Position numbers and translations under genes: made by a program | Origin: Actinomycetota bacterium | Lineage (GTDB): Bacteria; Actinomycetota; Thermoleophilia; Gaiellales; Gaiellaceae | DNA: 64,000 nt | Reading direction: 5' to 3' | Assembly: GCA_003161615.1 (NCBI GenBank) | Contig: PMOB01000019.1 | Location: forward strand, 209,716 to 273,715 | In this document: positions 1-8,195 of the stretch, in pieces | Layout: every line of letters begins with the position of its first letter | Position numbering within the stretch: position 1 is the first letter of the stretch | Notes under the pieces: model-generated | The model's input: the letters and a program-made list of their open reading frames with translations, nothing else | What the model was told of the DNA's origin: nothing | The model's database searches: none

Positions 1-1
1 G

Positions 2-535
2 ACCTGGTGGATCCGCCAGGCCTGCCAGCGCGCGGTCGCGAACCAGTCCAAGACGATCCGCATCCCGGTGCACGTCCAGGAGCGCCGGATCAAGCTCAAC
101 CGCGCGTCGGCGGAGCTCCAGGCGAAGTTGGGCCGCGAGGCCACGCCCGAGGAGCTCGCGCAGGCGACGCGGCTGAAGCTCGAGCACGTCATCGAGGCCC
201 TCGACGCCGTCGACTCCGTCTCCCTGAACCAGGGTCTCGGCTCGGACGGCGACTCGGAGCTCGGCGACCTGTTCGCCGACGAGTCGTCGGTCGATCCCGC
301 CGAGGAGGCAGTGGAGTCGGTGCGGCGCCAGCGCGTGCAGCGCGCGGTCGCCGACCTGCCCGAGCGGCAGCGCCGGATCGTCGAGCTGCGCTTCGGCTTC
401 GAATCGGAGCCCGCGTCGCTCGAGACGATCGGCAAGGAGCTCGGCCTGACGCGGGAGCGCGTCCGGCAGCTCGAGAGCGACGCTCTCGCGCGGCTCCAGC
501 TGGCGCTCGGCGACGAGCTCGCCTTCTCCGCGTAA
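2..535 (+). CDS. RNA polymerase sigma factor, sigma-70 regions 3-4, 5'-truncated
   Basis: The C-terminal 177 residues of a primary-type (RpoD/HrdB/SigA-like) sigma factor; the reading frame is open to the left window edge, so the start lies outside. The first residues (WWIRQACQRAV) are the end of region 2.4. Region 3 follows (RIPVHVQERR, then the ATPEELAQ segment). Region 4 ends with the -35-binding helix-turn-helix (TRERVRQLESDALARLQ). The usual primary-sigma order WIRQAI-R-A-R-IP is clearly recognisable. The protein ends shortly after region 4.2, as expected, and is followed by an intrinsic terminator. Whether it is the principal or an alternative group 2 sigma cannot be decided without the N-terminus. 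Confidence 0.93.
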   Translation, partial: TWWIRQACQRAVANQSKTIRIPVHVQERRIKLNRASAELQAKLGREATPEELAQATRLKLEHVIEALDAVDSVSLNQGLGSDGDSELGDLFADESSVDPAEEAVESVRRQRVQRAVADLPERQRRIVELRFGFESEPASLETIGKELGLTRERVRQLESDALARLQLALGDELAFSA

Positions 536-563
536 GCGCGAAACGTCTGAGAGACACCACGAA

Positions 564-593
564 GGGCCGGGAGCAATCCCGGCCCTTTTCTTT
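564..593 (+). terminator. Rho-independent terminator of the sigma factor gene
   Basis: A perfect 9-bp stem (GGGCCGGGA, 564-572, with TCCCGGCCC, 577-585) closed by a GCAA tetraloop and followed by TTTTCTTT (586-593). It lies 28 bp after the sigma factor stop codon. This is the only textbook T-tailed terminator I see in the window. Confidence 0.92.
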
Positions 594-639
594 GCGAGCG
601 CGTATGAATGTGTTCAGATCGTCGTGCCGTCCCCCGACC

Positions 640-646
640 AAGGAGG
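640..646 (+). promoter_or_regulatory. Strong Shine-Dalgarno site (AAGGAGG)
   Basis: AAGGAGG lies 5 nt before the ATG at 652 and fixes that start over upstream in-frame codons. It contrasts with the many genes here that have a -10-like hexamer, not a Shine-Dalgarno site, directly before the start. Confidence 0.85.
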
Positions 647-651
647 CACAC

Positions 652-936
652 ATGCAGCTCTACGCGATCATCCGCCGCGACGGCTGGACCGGCGGCCCTG
701 AGCTCGAAGCCGCCGCCGCGCGCTCGACCACCGTCGGCGACGACGAGATGTCCGACGACATCCGCTGGATCCGCAGCTACGTCCTCTCGGAGGAGGCCGG
801 CGGGCTCGGCACCGTCTGCATCTACGAGGCGTCGAGCCCGGAGAAGATCCGCGAGCACGCCGACCGCGCCGACCTGCCGGTGACGGAGATCATCCCGATC
901 GCCGACACGGTCGTCGTTCGCTCAGACCCGGCCTGA
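652..936 (+). CDS. DUF4242 family small protein (SCO4226-like)
   Basis: A 94-residue soluble protein. The N-terminal strand (MQLYAIIRRDGW), the central Y-V-x-S-E segment with CIYEASSPEKIREHA, and a C-terminal V-T-E-I-I-P-I strand match DUF4242. Streptomyces SCO4226 of that family is a nickel-binding ferredoxin-like-fold protein. Whether this copy binds metal is not known; the single cysteine (in VCIYEA) is typical of the family. It is preceded by a perfect Shine-Dalgarno site and the upstream sigma terminator, so it is probably its own unit. It converges on holB with a 4-bp gap. Confidence 0.8.
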   Translation: MQLYAIIRRDGWTGGPELEAAAARSTTVGDDEMSDDIRWIRSYVLSEEAGGLGTVCIYEASSPEKIREHADRADLPVTEIIPIADTVVVRSDPA

Positions 937-940
937 GGGG

Positions 941-2023
941 CTAAACCGGAGCCGCGGCGGGCGCGAGCTCGCCGCGGAGCCGGATCAGGAGCGCCTCGAG
1001 CGCGAGCGGCGTCGAGACCTGCAGTTCCTCGGCCTCCCGCCACGCCGCGCGAACGAGTTCACACCCCTGCTCGGCGGCGCTCATCCGCTCGGACGTGCCG
1101 TCCTCGCGGAGCTCGGCGAGCCGGTCGACGTGGACGGCCGCCGCCTCCGCGCCAGCTGCGACGACGACGAGGTCGCGGTACCACCACTCCAGCTCCTCGA
1201 GCAGGGAAAGGAGCTCTTCCCGCTCGGCGCCGCGCTGGGCGCGGCGAATCCGCTGCTCGGCCTCGCGCCCGGTCAGCTCGAGCGTCTCCACCTGTGCCTC
1301 CGCTGCGTCCTTCGCCTCCGCCCCGCGCTCGGAGATGCCCGCGAGCAGCGCCTCCGTCGCGGCTGCCGTGTCGAAGCCGGGCTCCGTGTAGACCGCTCGC
1401 GCCACGCGGATCAGCTCCTCCCGCCGCCGCGCCGCCGCCGGGTCGAGGAGCTGCAGCGCGCGCCCGAGCCGTCCGCCCGCGACGCGCGCGAGCGCCGACA
1501 ACTCCTCCTCGCCGAGCTGCGGGGCACGCGCCTTGAGCGCCTCGCGCACCGCAGGCTCGGAGAGGCGCCGGAAGGGGATGAGCTGGCAGCGGGAGCGAAT
1601 CGTCTCGGGGAGCGGGCCGAGCCGCTCGGCGACGAGGACGACGACGGCGTAGGGCGGCGGCTCCTCGAGATCCTTGAGGAGCGCGTCGGCGGCGTCCTCG
1701 TTCAGGGAGTCCGCGCCGTAGACGAGGTAGACGCGCCGGTCGGCCTCGAACGGGCGCATGTGGAGATCGCGGCGCAGTTCCCGGACGTCGTCGATCCGGA
1801 TCTGGTCGCCGAGCGGCTCGAGGACGTAGAGGTCGGGATGGCTGCCGCGCTCGACGCGCGCGTGGTCGCCGAGCAGCTCGCCGGCGAAGAGCCGCGCGAC
1901 CGCGCGCTTGCCGACGCCCGCCGGCCCGTGGAAGAGGTAGGCGTGCACCGGCCCCTCCTGGAGGGCCGCCGCAAGCAGCCGCTTCGCCTCGTGCTGCTCA
2001 GGAACGCTCTCGAAGGCGGTCAT
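941..2023 (-). CDS. holB: DNA polymerase III delta-prime subunit
   Basis: A 360-residue AAA+ clamp-loader subunit of the replisome. A P-loop-like segment GPAGVGK (residues 33-39) is followed by Arg rather than Ser/Thr; many delta-prime subunits do not hydrolyse ATP. The LLKDLEEPP helix and the SRC motif (TIRSRCQ, near residue 140) are clamp-loader hallmarks. The zinc-finger cysteines of many bacterial delta-prime subunits are not obvious. The C-terminal half is Glu/Arg-rich and helical. It overlaps the end of tmk by 26 bp, and tmk-holB is a common bacterial gene pair. A GGAGG sits just upstream of the ATG. Confidence 0.9.
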   Translation of the reverse strand: MTAFESVPEQHEAKRLLAAALQEGPVHAYLFHGPAGVGKRAVARLFAGELLGDHARVERGSHPDLYVLEPLGDQIRIDDVRELRRDLHMRPFEADRRVYLVYGADSLNEDAADALLKDLEEPPPYAVVVLVAERLGPLPETIRSRCQLIPFRRLSEPAVREALKARAPQLGEEELSALARVAGGRLGRALQLLDPAAARRREELIRVARAVYTEPGFDTAAATEALLAGISERGAEAKDAAEAQVETLELTGREAEQRIRRAQRGAEREELLSLLEELEWWYRDLVVVAAGAEAAAVHVDRLAELREDGTSERMSAAEQGCELVRAAWREAEELQVSTPLALEALLIRLRGELAPAAAPV

Positions 2024-2591
2024 GCACCTCCCTCGCGATCTCCTCTGGCGGCCGCGCGGCGTCCACGGCGACGATTCTCTCCGGAAATCTCTCCGCGAGC
2101 TCGCGGTAGGCGGCGTCGACCTTGGCCTGCAGCGCGGTTCCCTCCCGCTCGAGCCGGTCGGGCTCGTCGTAGCGGCCCGCGGCGACGTCCGGATCGAGGA
2201 GGAGCAGGAAGGTCACGTCCGGCAGCAGGCCGCCCGTCACCGCGAGGTTCAGCTGCAGCACCGCATCGACGCCGAGCCCGCGGGCGATTCCCTGGTATGC
2301 GAGCGACGAGTCGACGTAGCGGTCGCAGACGACCACGGCGCCGCGCTCGAGCGCCGGCCGGATCACGTGCTCGACGTGCTCCGCGCGCGATGCCGCGAAG
2401 AGCGCCGCCTCCGCCCAGGCGCCCATCTGCGGGCCGTTGAGCACGAGGTCGCGCGCGCGTTCGCCCAGCTCCGTCCCGCCCGGCTCGCGCGTCAGGACGA
2501 CCTCGCGGCCCTCGGCGGCGAGCGCCTCGCGCAGGAGTTCCGCCTGCGTCGACTTGCCCGAGCCGTCGGCTCCTTCGAAGGTGATGAACAC
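1998..2591 (-). CDS. tmk: Thymidylate kinase
   Basis: A 197-residue kinase phosphorylating dTMP to dTDP for DNA synthesis. The P-loop GADGSGKST is at residues 7-15. The TREPGGTELGE segment and the CDRYVDSSLAYQG motif are characteristic of Tmk. The GTG at 2591 puts FITFEG at residue 2, the usual family N-terminus; longer upstream reading-frame sequence is not Tmk-like and runs antisense through the neighbouring epimerase. Only 22 bp separate it from the divergent epimerase at 2614, with a TATCGT 9 nt upstream of the GTG. It is co-transcribed with holB. Confidence 0.93.
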   Translation of the reverse strand: MFITFEGADGSGKSTQAELLREALAAEGREVVLTREPGGTELGERARDLVLNGPQMGAWAEAALFAASRAEHVEHVIRPALERGAVVVCDRYVDSSLAYQGIARGLGVDAVLQLNLAVTGGLLPDVTFLLLLDPDVAAGRYDEPDRLEREGTALQAKVDAAYRELAERFPERIVAVDAARPPEEIAREVHDRLRERS

Positions 2592-2599
2592 GGCCGCCC

Positions 2600-2606
2600 T
2601 ACGATA
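2600..2606. promoter_or_regulatory. Shared -10-like element of the divergent tmk / epimerase pair
   Basis: The heptamer TACGATA reads as TACGAT on the plus strand (8 nt before the ATG at 2614) and TATCGT on the minus strand (9 nt before the GTG at 2591). If both act as -10 boxes, both mRNAs are leaderless or nearly so. The two promoters could then not be occupied by polymerase at the same time. No -35 consensus is evident. Confidence 0.55.
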
Positions 2607-2613
2607 AGCCGCC

Positions 2614-3501
2614 ATGCGGGCGATCGTCACCGGCGGTGCCGGGTTCATCGGCTCCCACCTCGTCGATGCGCTCCTCGAGCGCGGCGACGACGTCCACGTG
2701 GTGGACGACCTCTCGACGGGGCGGCGCGAGAACGTAGCGGAGGCGGAGCTGCACGAGCTCGACGTCCGGTCCTCGCTGGTCGAGCTTTTCGAGGACGTCC
2801 GGCCGGAGATCTGCTTCCACCTCGCGGCGCAGGCGGACGTCGTCACCTCGGTCGACCGTCCCGCCTTCGACGCCGCGGTCAACGTCGTCGGCACCGTCCG
2901 CGTGCTCGAGGCCGCGGAGTGCCGCGTCATCTTCAGCTCGACCGGCGGCGCGATCTACGGCGAGTGTGAGCGGCCCGCGCGGGAGGACGATCCGCGCCGC
3001 CCGGTCTCGCCGTACGGCACGGCGAAGCTCGCCGGCGAGGAGTACCTCGCGACGTGGAACCGGCTCTCCGCAGGCGAGCACGTCGCCTGCCGTCTCGGCA
3101 ATGTCTACGGGCCGCGGCAGCAGCCGATGCTCGAGGGCGGCGTCGTCGCGATCTTCCTCGACCGGATGCGGGCTGGAGCCGAGACGGAGATCTTCGGCGA
3201 CGGCGAGCAGACGCGCGACTTCGTCTATGTCGGCGACGTCGTCGAGGCGCTGCTCGCCGCGGCCGGCTCGAGCGCGGCCGGCGTCTACAACGTCGGCACG
3301 GGCGCCGAGACGAGCGTCCTCGAGCTACACCGTCTTTGCGCGGTGACGGCCGGCGCCGGCGACGAGCCGCGCTTTGCAGCCGAGCGCCCGGGCGACATTC
3401 GGCGCAGCGTCCTCGATCCGGGCCTCGCGCAGCGCGAGTTGGGCTGGCGCGCGAAGACGGCGCTCGCGGAGGGGCTCGCTCTCACCTGGGCGGCCGGCTA
3501 G
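2614..3501 (+). CDS. NAD-dependent sugar epimerase/dehydratase (GalE-like SDR)
   Basis: A 295-residue extended short-chain dehydrogenase. The Rossmann motif GGAGFIGS is at residues 7-14. Catalytic S109/T110 and Y134-x-x-x-K138 (in SPYGTAKLAGEEY) are present, and NVYGPRQ plus FGDGEQTRDFVYVGDV are typical of UDP-glucose 4-epimerase-like enzymes. The substrate is unassigned, most plausibly a UDP-hexose. It is divergent from tmk with a likely leaderless start and is followed 37 bp later by a LytR_C membrane protein. It may serve the envelope-sugar pathways that dominate the right half of the window. Confidence 0.85.
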   Translation: MRAIVTGGAGFIGSHLVDALLERGDDVHVVDDLSTGRRENVAEAELHELDVRSSLVELFEDVRPEICFHLAAQADVVTSVDRPAFDAAVNVVGTVRVLEAAECRVIFSSTGGAIYGECERPAREDDPRRPVSPYGTAKLAGEEYLATWNRLSAGEHVACRLGNVYGPRQQPMLEGGVVAIFLDRMRAGAETEIFGDGEQTRDFVYVGDVVEALLAAAGSSAAGVYNVGTGAETSVLELHRLCAVTAGAGDEPRFAAERPGDIRRSVLDPGLAQRELGWRAKTALAEGLALTWAAG

Positions 3502-3538
3502 AAGGAGCGCGCGGCCGTCCGGCGAACCGGGACCGGCT

Positions 3539-4060
3539 GTGGAGCATGCCCATCCCCTCAACCGGCCTTTCTCCCAAGATCCTCAGCCCGCGCGTCGCGG
3601 GCTTCGCACGCGACGCTTGCAGGCACTGCGCGGCGCCGCGCTGGCCGCGGCGCTGGTGGGCGTCGTAGTCCTCGCCGCCTTCGGCGGGATGGCCCTCCTC
3701 CACCGGCTCGGCCACGCCACGCCGACAGCGCCGGTCGCGAAGCACACCGGCCCGCAGCACAACGCCGTCGCGCTCCGCCCTCGCTCGCGCATCTCGGTGC
3801 TCGTCCTCAACGGCAACGGGATCAACGGTGCGGCCGGCGGTATCGCGACTCGGCTCCTCACCCACGGCTACCGCCACGCCGTCCCGGCCGATGCGCCGAA
3901 CCACAACTACGCGCGCTCGGTCGTCCTCTTCCGGCCGGGCTGGGGGGCCGAGGCACACCGGCTCGCCCGGGAGGTCGGCGCCCGCGTGGCAGAGCCGCTC
4001 GACGGCAGCGTCGCCCCCGCGTACTCTGACGATCAGCTGATCGTCATCCTCGGCGGCTAG
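3539..4060 (+). CDS. Membrane-anchored LytR C-terminal-domain protein
   Basis: About 173 residues: a basic cytoplasmic N-terminus, one transmembrane helix (roughly residues 35-55, LAAALVGVVVLAAFGGMAL), a linker, then an extracytoplasmic LytR_C domain. The domain is marked by SVLVLNGNGINGAAGGIATRL, a Gly-Ala turn followed by a helix, and ends VILGG. In LCP proteins this domain follows the ligase; here it stands alone, a known actinobacterial arrangement of unclear function. The start is uncertain: the GTG at 3539 lacks a convincing Shine-Dalgarno site, and a TTG about 25 codons later is possible. Confidence 0.72.
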   Translation: MEHAHPLNRPFSQDPQPARRGLRTRRLQALRGAALAAALVGVVVLAAFGGMALLHRLGHATPTAPVAKHTGPQHNAVALRPRSRISVLVLNGNGINGAAGGIATRLLTHGYRHAVPADAPNHNYARSVVLFRPGWGAEAHRLAREVGARVAEPLDGSVAPAYSDDQLIVILGG

Positions 4061-4167
4061 GCGCTTCCGAGCCGGCTTCGGGTTCCGTCCGACTCGGGGT
4101 CTAGCGTGCGGTCCCCCGTCGGAGGGATCGCGTGCCGACGGCCAGCCGCAGAGAGGGCTTCGGCCAC

Positions 4168-4173
4168 TACAGT
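4168..4173 (+). promoter_or_regulatory. Possible -10 element upstream of nrdJ
   Basis: TACAGT lies 13 nt before the nrdJ ATG. If used, the transcript would start about 6 nt before the ATG, within or after the GGGAGGGG purine run (4177-4184). That would leave no room for a cobalamin riboswitch in the leader. Confidence 0.35.
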
Positions 4174-4186
4174 TTCGGGAGGGGAA

Positions 4187-6937
4187 ATGGCTAGCGTCGA
4201 GCAGGTTCCGGGCACTGAAGAGGCGACCCCAGAGGTCGTCAACACCGTCGTCGAGGAGGGGGCTCGGCTCGGCGTCAAGCGCTTTTTCACGATCCCCGGA
4301 CGCGATCCGTTCGACGAGATCGAATGGGAGACGCGCGACGCGCTCATCCCGGGTCGTGACGGCCCGGCGTTCGAGCAGCGCGGTGTCGAGTTCCCGAAGT
4401 TCTGGTCGCAGACCGCAACGAACATCGTCGCGCAGAAGTACTTCCGCGGCCGCCTCTCCTCGCCCGAGCGCGAGTCGAGCGTCAAGCAGATGGTCGGCCG
4501 CGTCGTCGACACGGTCGTCGCCTGGGGCAAGCAGGGCGGCTACTTCGCCGACGCCGACGAGGCCGAGACGTTCGAGGCGGAGCTGAAGACGATCCTCGTC
4601 AACCAGTACGCCTCCTTCAACTCGCCTGTCTGGTTCAACGTCGGTTTCGAGGAGACGCCGCAGTGCTCCGCGTGCTTCATCCTCTCGATCGAGGACTCGA
4701 TGGACGCGATCCTCGACTGGATCCGCCGCGAAGGCGTCATCTTCCGGGGAGGCTCGGGCTCGGGCGTCAACCTCTCGCGCCTGCGCTCGTCGAAGGAGCA
4801 GCTGTCGAAGGGCGGCTACGCCTCCGGACCGGTCTCGTTCATGCGGGGCGCCGACGCGTCCGCCGGGACGATCAAGTCGGGCGGCAAGACGCGCCGCGCC
4901 GCGAAGATGGTCGTCCTCGACGTCGACCATCCCGACATCGAGGAGTTCATCTGGTGCAAGGCCAAGGAGGAGAAGAAGGCGCGCGTCCTCGAGTCGGCCG
5001 GCTACGACATGTCGCTCGACTCGCCCGACTGGGCCTCGATCCAGTACCAGAACGCCAACAACTCCGTCCGCGTCAGCGACGGCTTCATGGAGGCGGCGAC
5101 GAAGGGCGACGAGTTCAACCTCACCGCCCGCACCGACGGCACCGTCCTCGACACGATCGACGCACGCGACCTGCTCCGCCAGATCGCCGCGGCGGCGTGG
5201 GAGTGCGCGGATCCGGGCGTCCAGTACGACACGACGATCAACTCGTGGCACACGCTCCCGAACACCGGCCGGATCAACGCGTCGAACCCGTGCTCCGAGT
5301 ACATGTCGATCGACGACTCGGCGTGCAACCTCGCGTCGCTCAACCTGATGAAGTTCCGGCGGGAGGACGGCGAGTTCGACGTCGAGGCCTTCGAGCACGC
5401 CTGCGACGTCGTCTTCCTCGCGCAGGAGATCCTCGTCGGCTACTCGTCCTACCCGACGCCCGAGATCGGCCGCAACGCGAAGCGGTTCCGTCAGCTCGGG
5501 CTCGGCTACGCGAACCTCGGCGCGCTGCTCATGGCGCGGGGCCTCCCGTACGACTCCGACGAGGGACGCGCCTATGCGGCGGCGATCACCGGCCTGATGA
5601 CGGGCCGCGCCTACCGCAAGTCGGCGGAGATCGCAGCACGGATGGGGGCGTTCGACGGCTACCAGGCCAACCGTGCTCCGTTCATCGGCGTGGTCGCGAA
5701 GCACCGCGCTGCGGTCGGGAACATCGAGCACTCCGACTCCGTCCCGGCCGACCTGCTCGGCCACTGCCGCAAGGCGTGGGACGACGCGCTCGACCTCGGC
5801 GAGATCCACGGCTACCGGAACGCGCAGGCGACCGTGCTCGCGCCGACCGGGACGATCAGCTTCATGATGGATTGCGACACGACCGGCGTGGAGCCCGACT
5901 TCTCGCTCGTCAAGTCGAAGAAGCTCGTCGGCGGCGGCGAGATCACGATCGTCAACAAGACGGTGCCGATGGCCTTCGAGCGGCTCGGCTACGCGCCGGC
6001 CGAGGTCGAGGAGATCGTCGCCTACGTCGACGAGCGCAACAGTGTCGTCGGCGCTCCGTACGTCAAGGCCGAGCACTTCCCGATCTTCGACTGCGCAGTC
6101 GGCGAGCGGGCGATCCACTACGCCGGCCACGTCCGGATGATGGGCGCCGTCCAGCCGTTCATCTCCGGCGCGATCTCGAAGACGGTGAACCTGCCGGAGG
6201 AGGCCACGGTCGAGGACGTGATGAGCCTCCTCGTTGACGCCTGGAAGCTCGGCGTCAAGGCGATCGCGATCTACCGCGACAACTGCAAGGTCGCGCAGCC
6301 GCTCTCGAGCTCCAAGGACGGCCAGCAAACGGTGGCGACGCCGCCGATCCACGTGCACGAGCGGAAGCGCCTGCCGCTCGACCGCACGGAGGTCGGCCGC
6401 AAGTTCCAGGTCGGCGACCACGAGGGCTACATCCACGTCGGCCTCTACGACGACGGCAGCCCGGGCGACATCTTCGTCGACATCGCCAAGGACGGAACGA
6501 CGATGGCCGGCCTGATGAACTCGCTCTGCCTCGCCGTCTCGATGGGCCTCCAGTACGGCGTGCCGCCGGAGGTCTACGTCTCGAAGCTCAGCCACATGCG
6601 GTTCGAGCCGAGCGGGCTGACGAACGATGCCGACATCCGCGCGGCGAAGTCGATCGTCGACTACATCTTCCGCTGGTTCGGCAAGCGGTTCCTCACGCCC
6701 GAGCAGCAGGAGGAGGCCGGCATCCTCTCGCCCGAGGTGAAGGCGCGGCTCGCCGAGCGGTACGCGAACGGCGACGTCGGGGTCAAGGAGCCCGGCGACA
6801 CGCCACCGCCTGGCCAGACGGCGCTCTTCAACTCGTGGGAAGACGCGGTCGAGTGCGCCCGCTGCGGCGGCCGGATGATCCGCACCGGCAGCTGCTACAC
6901 GTGCCGCGACTGCGGCACGAACACCGGCTGCTCCTAG
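4187..6937 (+). CDS. nrdJ: Vitamin B12-dependent (class II) ribonucleoside-diphosphate reductase
   Basis: A 916-residue reductase making deoxyribonucleotides with adenosylcobalamin as radical source, independent of oxygen. Visible are the IPGRDPFDEIEWE N-terminus, Cys160/Cys163 in PQCSACF, and the active-site N367-P-C369-S-E371 motif. The NLASLNL segment and the P-T-G-T-I-S-F phosphate-binding loop are also present. A C-terminal CxxC...CxxC zinc ribbon (from Cys890) ends in GTNTGCS; the terminal cysteines probably re-reduce the active site. The ATG at 4187 has GGGAGGGG upstream and the N-terminus begins sensibly there; longer in-frame extension to 4106 is not conserved-looking. It ends before a hairpin terminator. 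Confidence 0.96.
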   Translation: MASVEQVPGTEEATPEVVNTVVEEGARLGVKRFFTIPGRDPFDEIEWETRDALIPGRDGPAFEQRGVEFPKFWSQTATNIVAQKYFRGRLSSPERESSVKQMVGRVVDTVVAWGKQGGYFADADEAETFEAELKTILVNQYASFNSPVWFNVGFEETPQCSACFILSIEDSMDAILDWIRREGVIFRGGSGSGVNLSRLRSSKEQLSKGGYASGPVSFMRGADASAGTIKSGGKTRRAAKMVVLDVDHPDIEEFIWCKAKEEKKARVLESAGYDMSLDSPDWASIQYQNANNSVRVSDGFMEAATKGDEFNLTARTDGTVLDTIDARDLLRQIAAAAWECADPGVQYDTTINSWHTLPNTGRINASNPCSEYMSIDDSACNLASLNLMKFRREDGEFDVEAFEHACDVVFLAQEILVGYSSYPTPEIGRNAKRFRQLGLGYANLGALLMARGLPYDSDEGRAYAAAITGLMTGRAYRKSAEIAARMGAFDGYQANRAPFIGVVAKHRAAVGNIEHSDSVPADLLGHCRKAWDDALDLGEIHGYRNAQATVLAPTGTISFMMDCDTTGVEPDFSLVKSKKLVGGGEITIVNKTVPMAFERLGYAPAEVEEIVAYVDERNSVVGAPYVKAEHFPIFDCAVGERAIHYAGHVRMMGAVQPFISGAISKTVNLPEEATVEDVMSLLVDAWKLGVKAIAIYRDNCKVAQPLSSSKDGQQTVATPPIHVHERKRLPLDRTEVGRKFQVGDHEGYIHVGLYDDGSPGDIFVDIAKDGTTMAGLMNSLCLAVSMGLQYGVPPEVYVSKLSHMRFEPSGLTNDADIRAAKSIVDYIFRWFGKRFLTPEQQEEAGILSPEVKARLAERYANGDVGVKEPGDTPPPGQTALFNSWEDAVECARCGGRMIRTGSCYTCRDCGTNTGCS

Positions 6938-6963
6938 AGCCGGCGCGACAACTCGAGTAGGAC

Positions 6964-6989
6964 CGAGGCCCCGCGCGAGCGGGGCCTCG
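6964..6989. terminator. Bidirectional terminator hairpin between nrdJ and amidase
   Basis: An 11-bp perfect stem (CGAGGCCCCGC, 6964-6974, with GCGGGGCCTCG, 6979-6989) closed by a GCGA tetraloop. It lies between convergent genes, 26 bp after the nrdJ stop and 3 bp beyond the amidase stop. There is no T-run on either side, so it resembles the U-less hairpin terminators of high-GC actinobacteria. Confidence 0.75.
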
Positions 6990-6992
6990 TCG

Positions 6993-7619
6993 TCAGTGGC
7001 GGCGATTCGCGTCGATCAGCGCGCGGAGCTTGGCGCGGTAGACGTCCATGTCGGCGCGCTTCCAGTCCGCATGAGTCTGGTGCGCCCAGGGCTTGTACAG
7101 CTCCCGGTGGTACGGGCTCGAGAGGCTCTCGTTGTGGCCGATGACGTTGCGGATCTTGATGTGAAAGCGGCCGACGAGCCACGCGGTCAGCTCCAGCGAG
7201 GAACGGATCTGCGCCGGGTCGCCGAGGATCTCGGCGTCGCTCGTCCCGACGTGCTCGATCCCGATCGCCACGTAGTTGAGCCCGACCGTATGGCGGCACA
7301 TGACGTTGAGGTGTACGAGCTGGTAGATCGTCCCGTCCCGGTCGATGATGAAGTGCGCGCAGTCTCCCGGCAGCCCGCCAAGCTCGCCGTCGGGCGCATT
7401 CGAGGCGAACGAGTTCCAGGCGGCCGAGAAGCTGTCCGAGCCCGTGTAGTGCTCGACGATCACCTTCGGGTGGAGCACCCAGGAGTGGATGCCGTAGTGC
7501 TTCTCGGCGTAGGCGGCCATCTCCGCCTTCCGCTGCGCGCCGTAGGGAATCGGCTTCCAGACGACGTGCGGTTTCGGCGCGATCGCGAGGACGACTGCTG
7601 CGACGAGGGCGGCGAACAC
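6993..7619 (-). CDS. Secreted N-acetylmuramoyl-L-alanine amidase (Amidase_2/PGRP)
   Basis: 208 residues. A hydrophobic N-terminal segment (FAALVAAVVLAIA) looks like a short signal peptide or anchor. The amidase_2 domain follows: IVEHYTG with the first zinc His, a CAHFIIDRDGTIYQLV strand pair, GIEHVG, and IGHNES with the second zinc His. It should cleave the lactyl-Ala amide bond of peptidoglycan. It lies 3 bp downstream of the methyltransferase gene, in one minus-strand unit with that gene and the VOC gene. The signal peptide lacks basic residues, so a somewhat different start is possible. Confidence 0.85.
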   Translation of the reverse strand: MFAALVAAVVLAIAPKPHVVWKPIPYGAQRKAEMAAYAEKHYGIHSWVLHPKVIVEHYTGSDSFSAAWNSFASNAPDGELGGLPGDCAHFIIDRDGTIYQLVHLNVMCRHTVGLNYVAIGIEHVGTSDAEILGDPAQIRSSLELTAWLVGRFHIKIRNVIGHNESLSSPYHRELYKPWAHQTHADWKRADMDVYRAKLRALIDANRRH

Positions 7620-7622
7620 GGC

Positions 7623-8195
7623 TCAGGAGGCTAGCCGGTAGATGCGCTCCCCGACAAGCTCCGCGTGGAACCGCTCGAGGAATTCCTTGGCGTACGGACG
7701 ACCGGGTTCCGCCAGGAGGACTTCGCCGCCTAGCCGTGGCAGGAGCTCGGCGAGCTGCTCGGCGTTTCGCGCCTCGTAGAGGAGATCGGCGCCGAGAACG
7801 ATGTCCCAGGGCGCCGCGCGCAGTAGTGGCTCGGGCTCGCTCCAGCGGACCTGCGCAACCCGAAGCGAGACGCCGGCGCGCTCGGCGTTCCGCCGGAGGA
7901 GCTCGATCGCGTCGTCCGCCCAATCCGTTGCGAGGACGTGGGCGCCGCGCAGCGCCGCCGCCAGCGACGGCAGGCCGAGACCGCAGCCGAGCTCGAGCAC
8001 ACGCCGGCCCTCGAGCTCGAGCCCGGCGACGTGGCGCGCGAGTGCGAGGCCGCTCGGCCAAAGCTCCGCCCAGTACGGCAGGAACTCGTCGTGGTCGAAC
8101 GCGGCCTCGTCGATCAGCTCCTCAGGGCTCGGCGGCCGCAGCAGCGACAGCCGCAGGCCGGCCGCGAGCTCGACCTCCTCCTCGACTAGCCCTAG
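7623..8195 (-). CDS. Class I SAM-dependent methyltransferase (Methyltransf_16-like)
   Basis: About 190 residues. The YWAELWPSGLALA motif and the SAM motif VLELGCGLGLPSLAA, then ATDWADDAIELLRRN and DIVLGADLLYE, match the nicotinamide N-methyltransferase-like/EEF1A-lysine-methyltransferase family; the substrate is unknown. There is no ATG, GTG or TTG at the expected N-terminus. The first in-frame codon after the VOC coding region is a CTA overlapping that gene's TAG stop (CTAG), and the nearest GTG upstream would add about 40 Arg-rich residues inside the VOC gene. I therefore place the start at the overlap with reserve. Confidence 0.8.
   Translation of the reverse strand, partial: LGLVEEEVELAAGLRLSLLRPPSPEELIDEAAFDHDEFLPYWAELWPSGLALARHVAGLELEGRRVLELGCGLGLPSLAAALRGAHVLATDWADDAIELLRRNAERAGVSLRVAQVRWSEPEPLLRAAPWDIVLGADLLYEARNAEQLAELLPRLGGEVLLAEPGRPYAKEFLERFHAELVGERIYRLAS

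Noticed and set aside
4061-4186. Possible cobalamin riboswitch upstream of nrdJ
   Set aside because: A GCCACT-like string occurs, but I cannot build the B12-box core or its paired arms in 126 bp, and a TACAGT hexamer only 13 nt before the ATG would leave almost no leader.
4663-6237. A 524-codon frame overlapping nrdJ on the same strand
   Set aside because: Low-complexity Arg/Gly/His/Pro translation in a shifted frame of nrdJ; a shadow of third-position GC.
3482-6595. A 1037-codon open frame antisense to nrdJ and the LytR_C gene
   Set aside because: Composition is Arg/Asp/Val-rich and typical of the reverse complement of a high-GC gene; no domain is recognisable, and the plus strand holds a textbook NrdJ.
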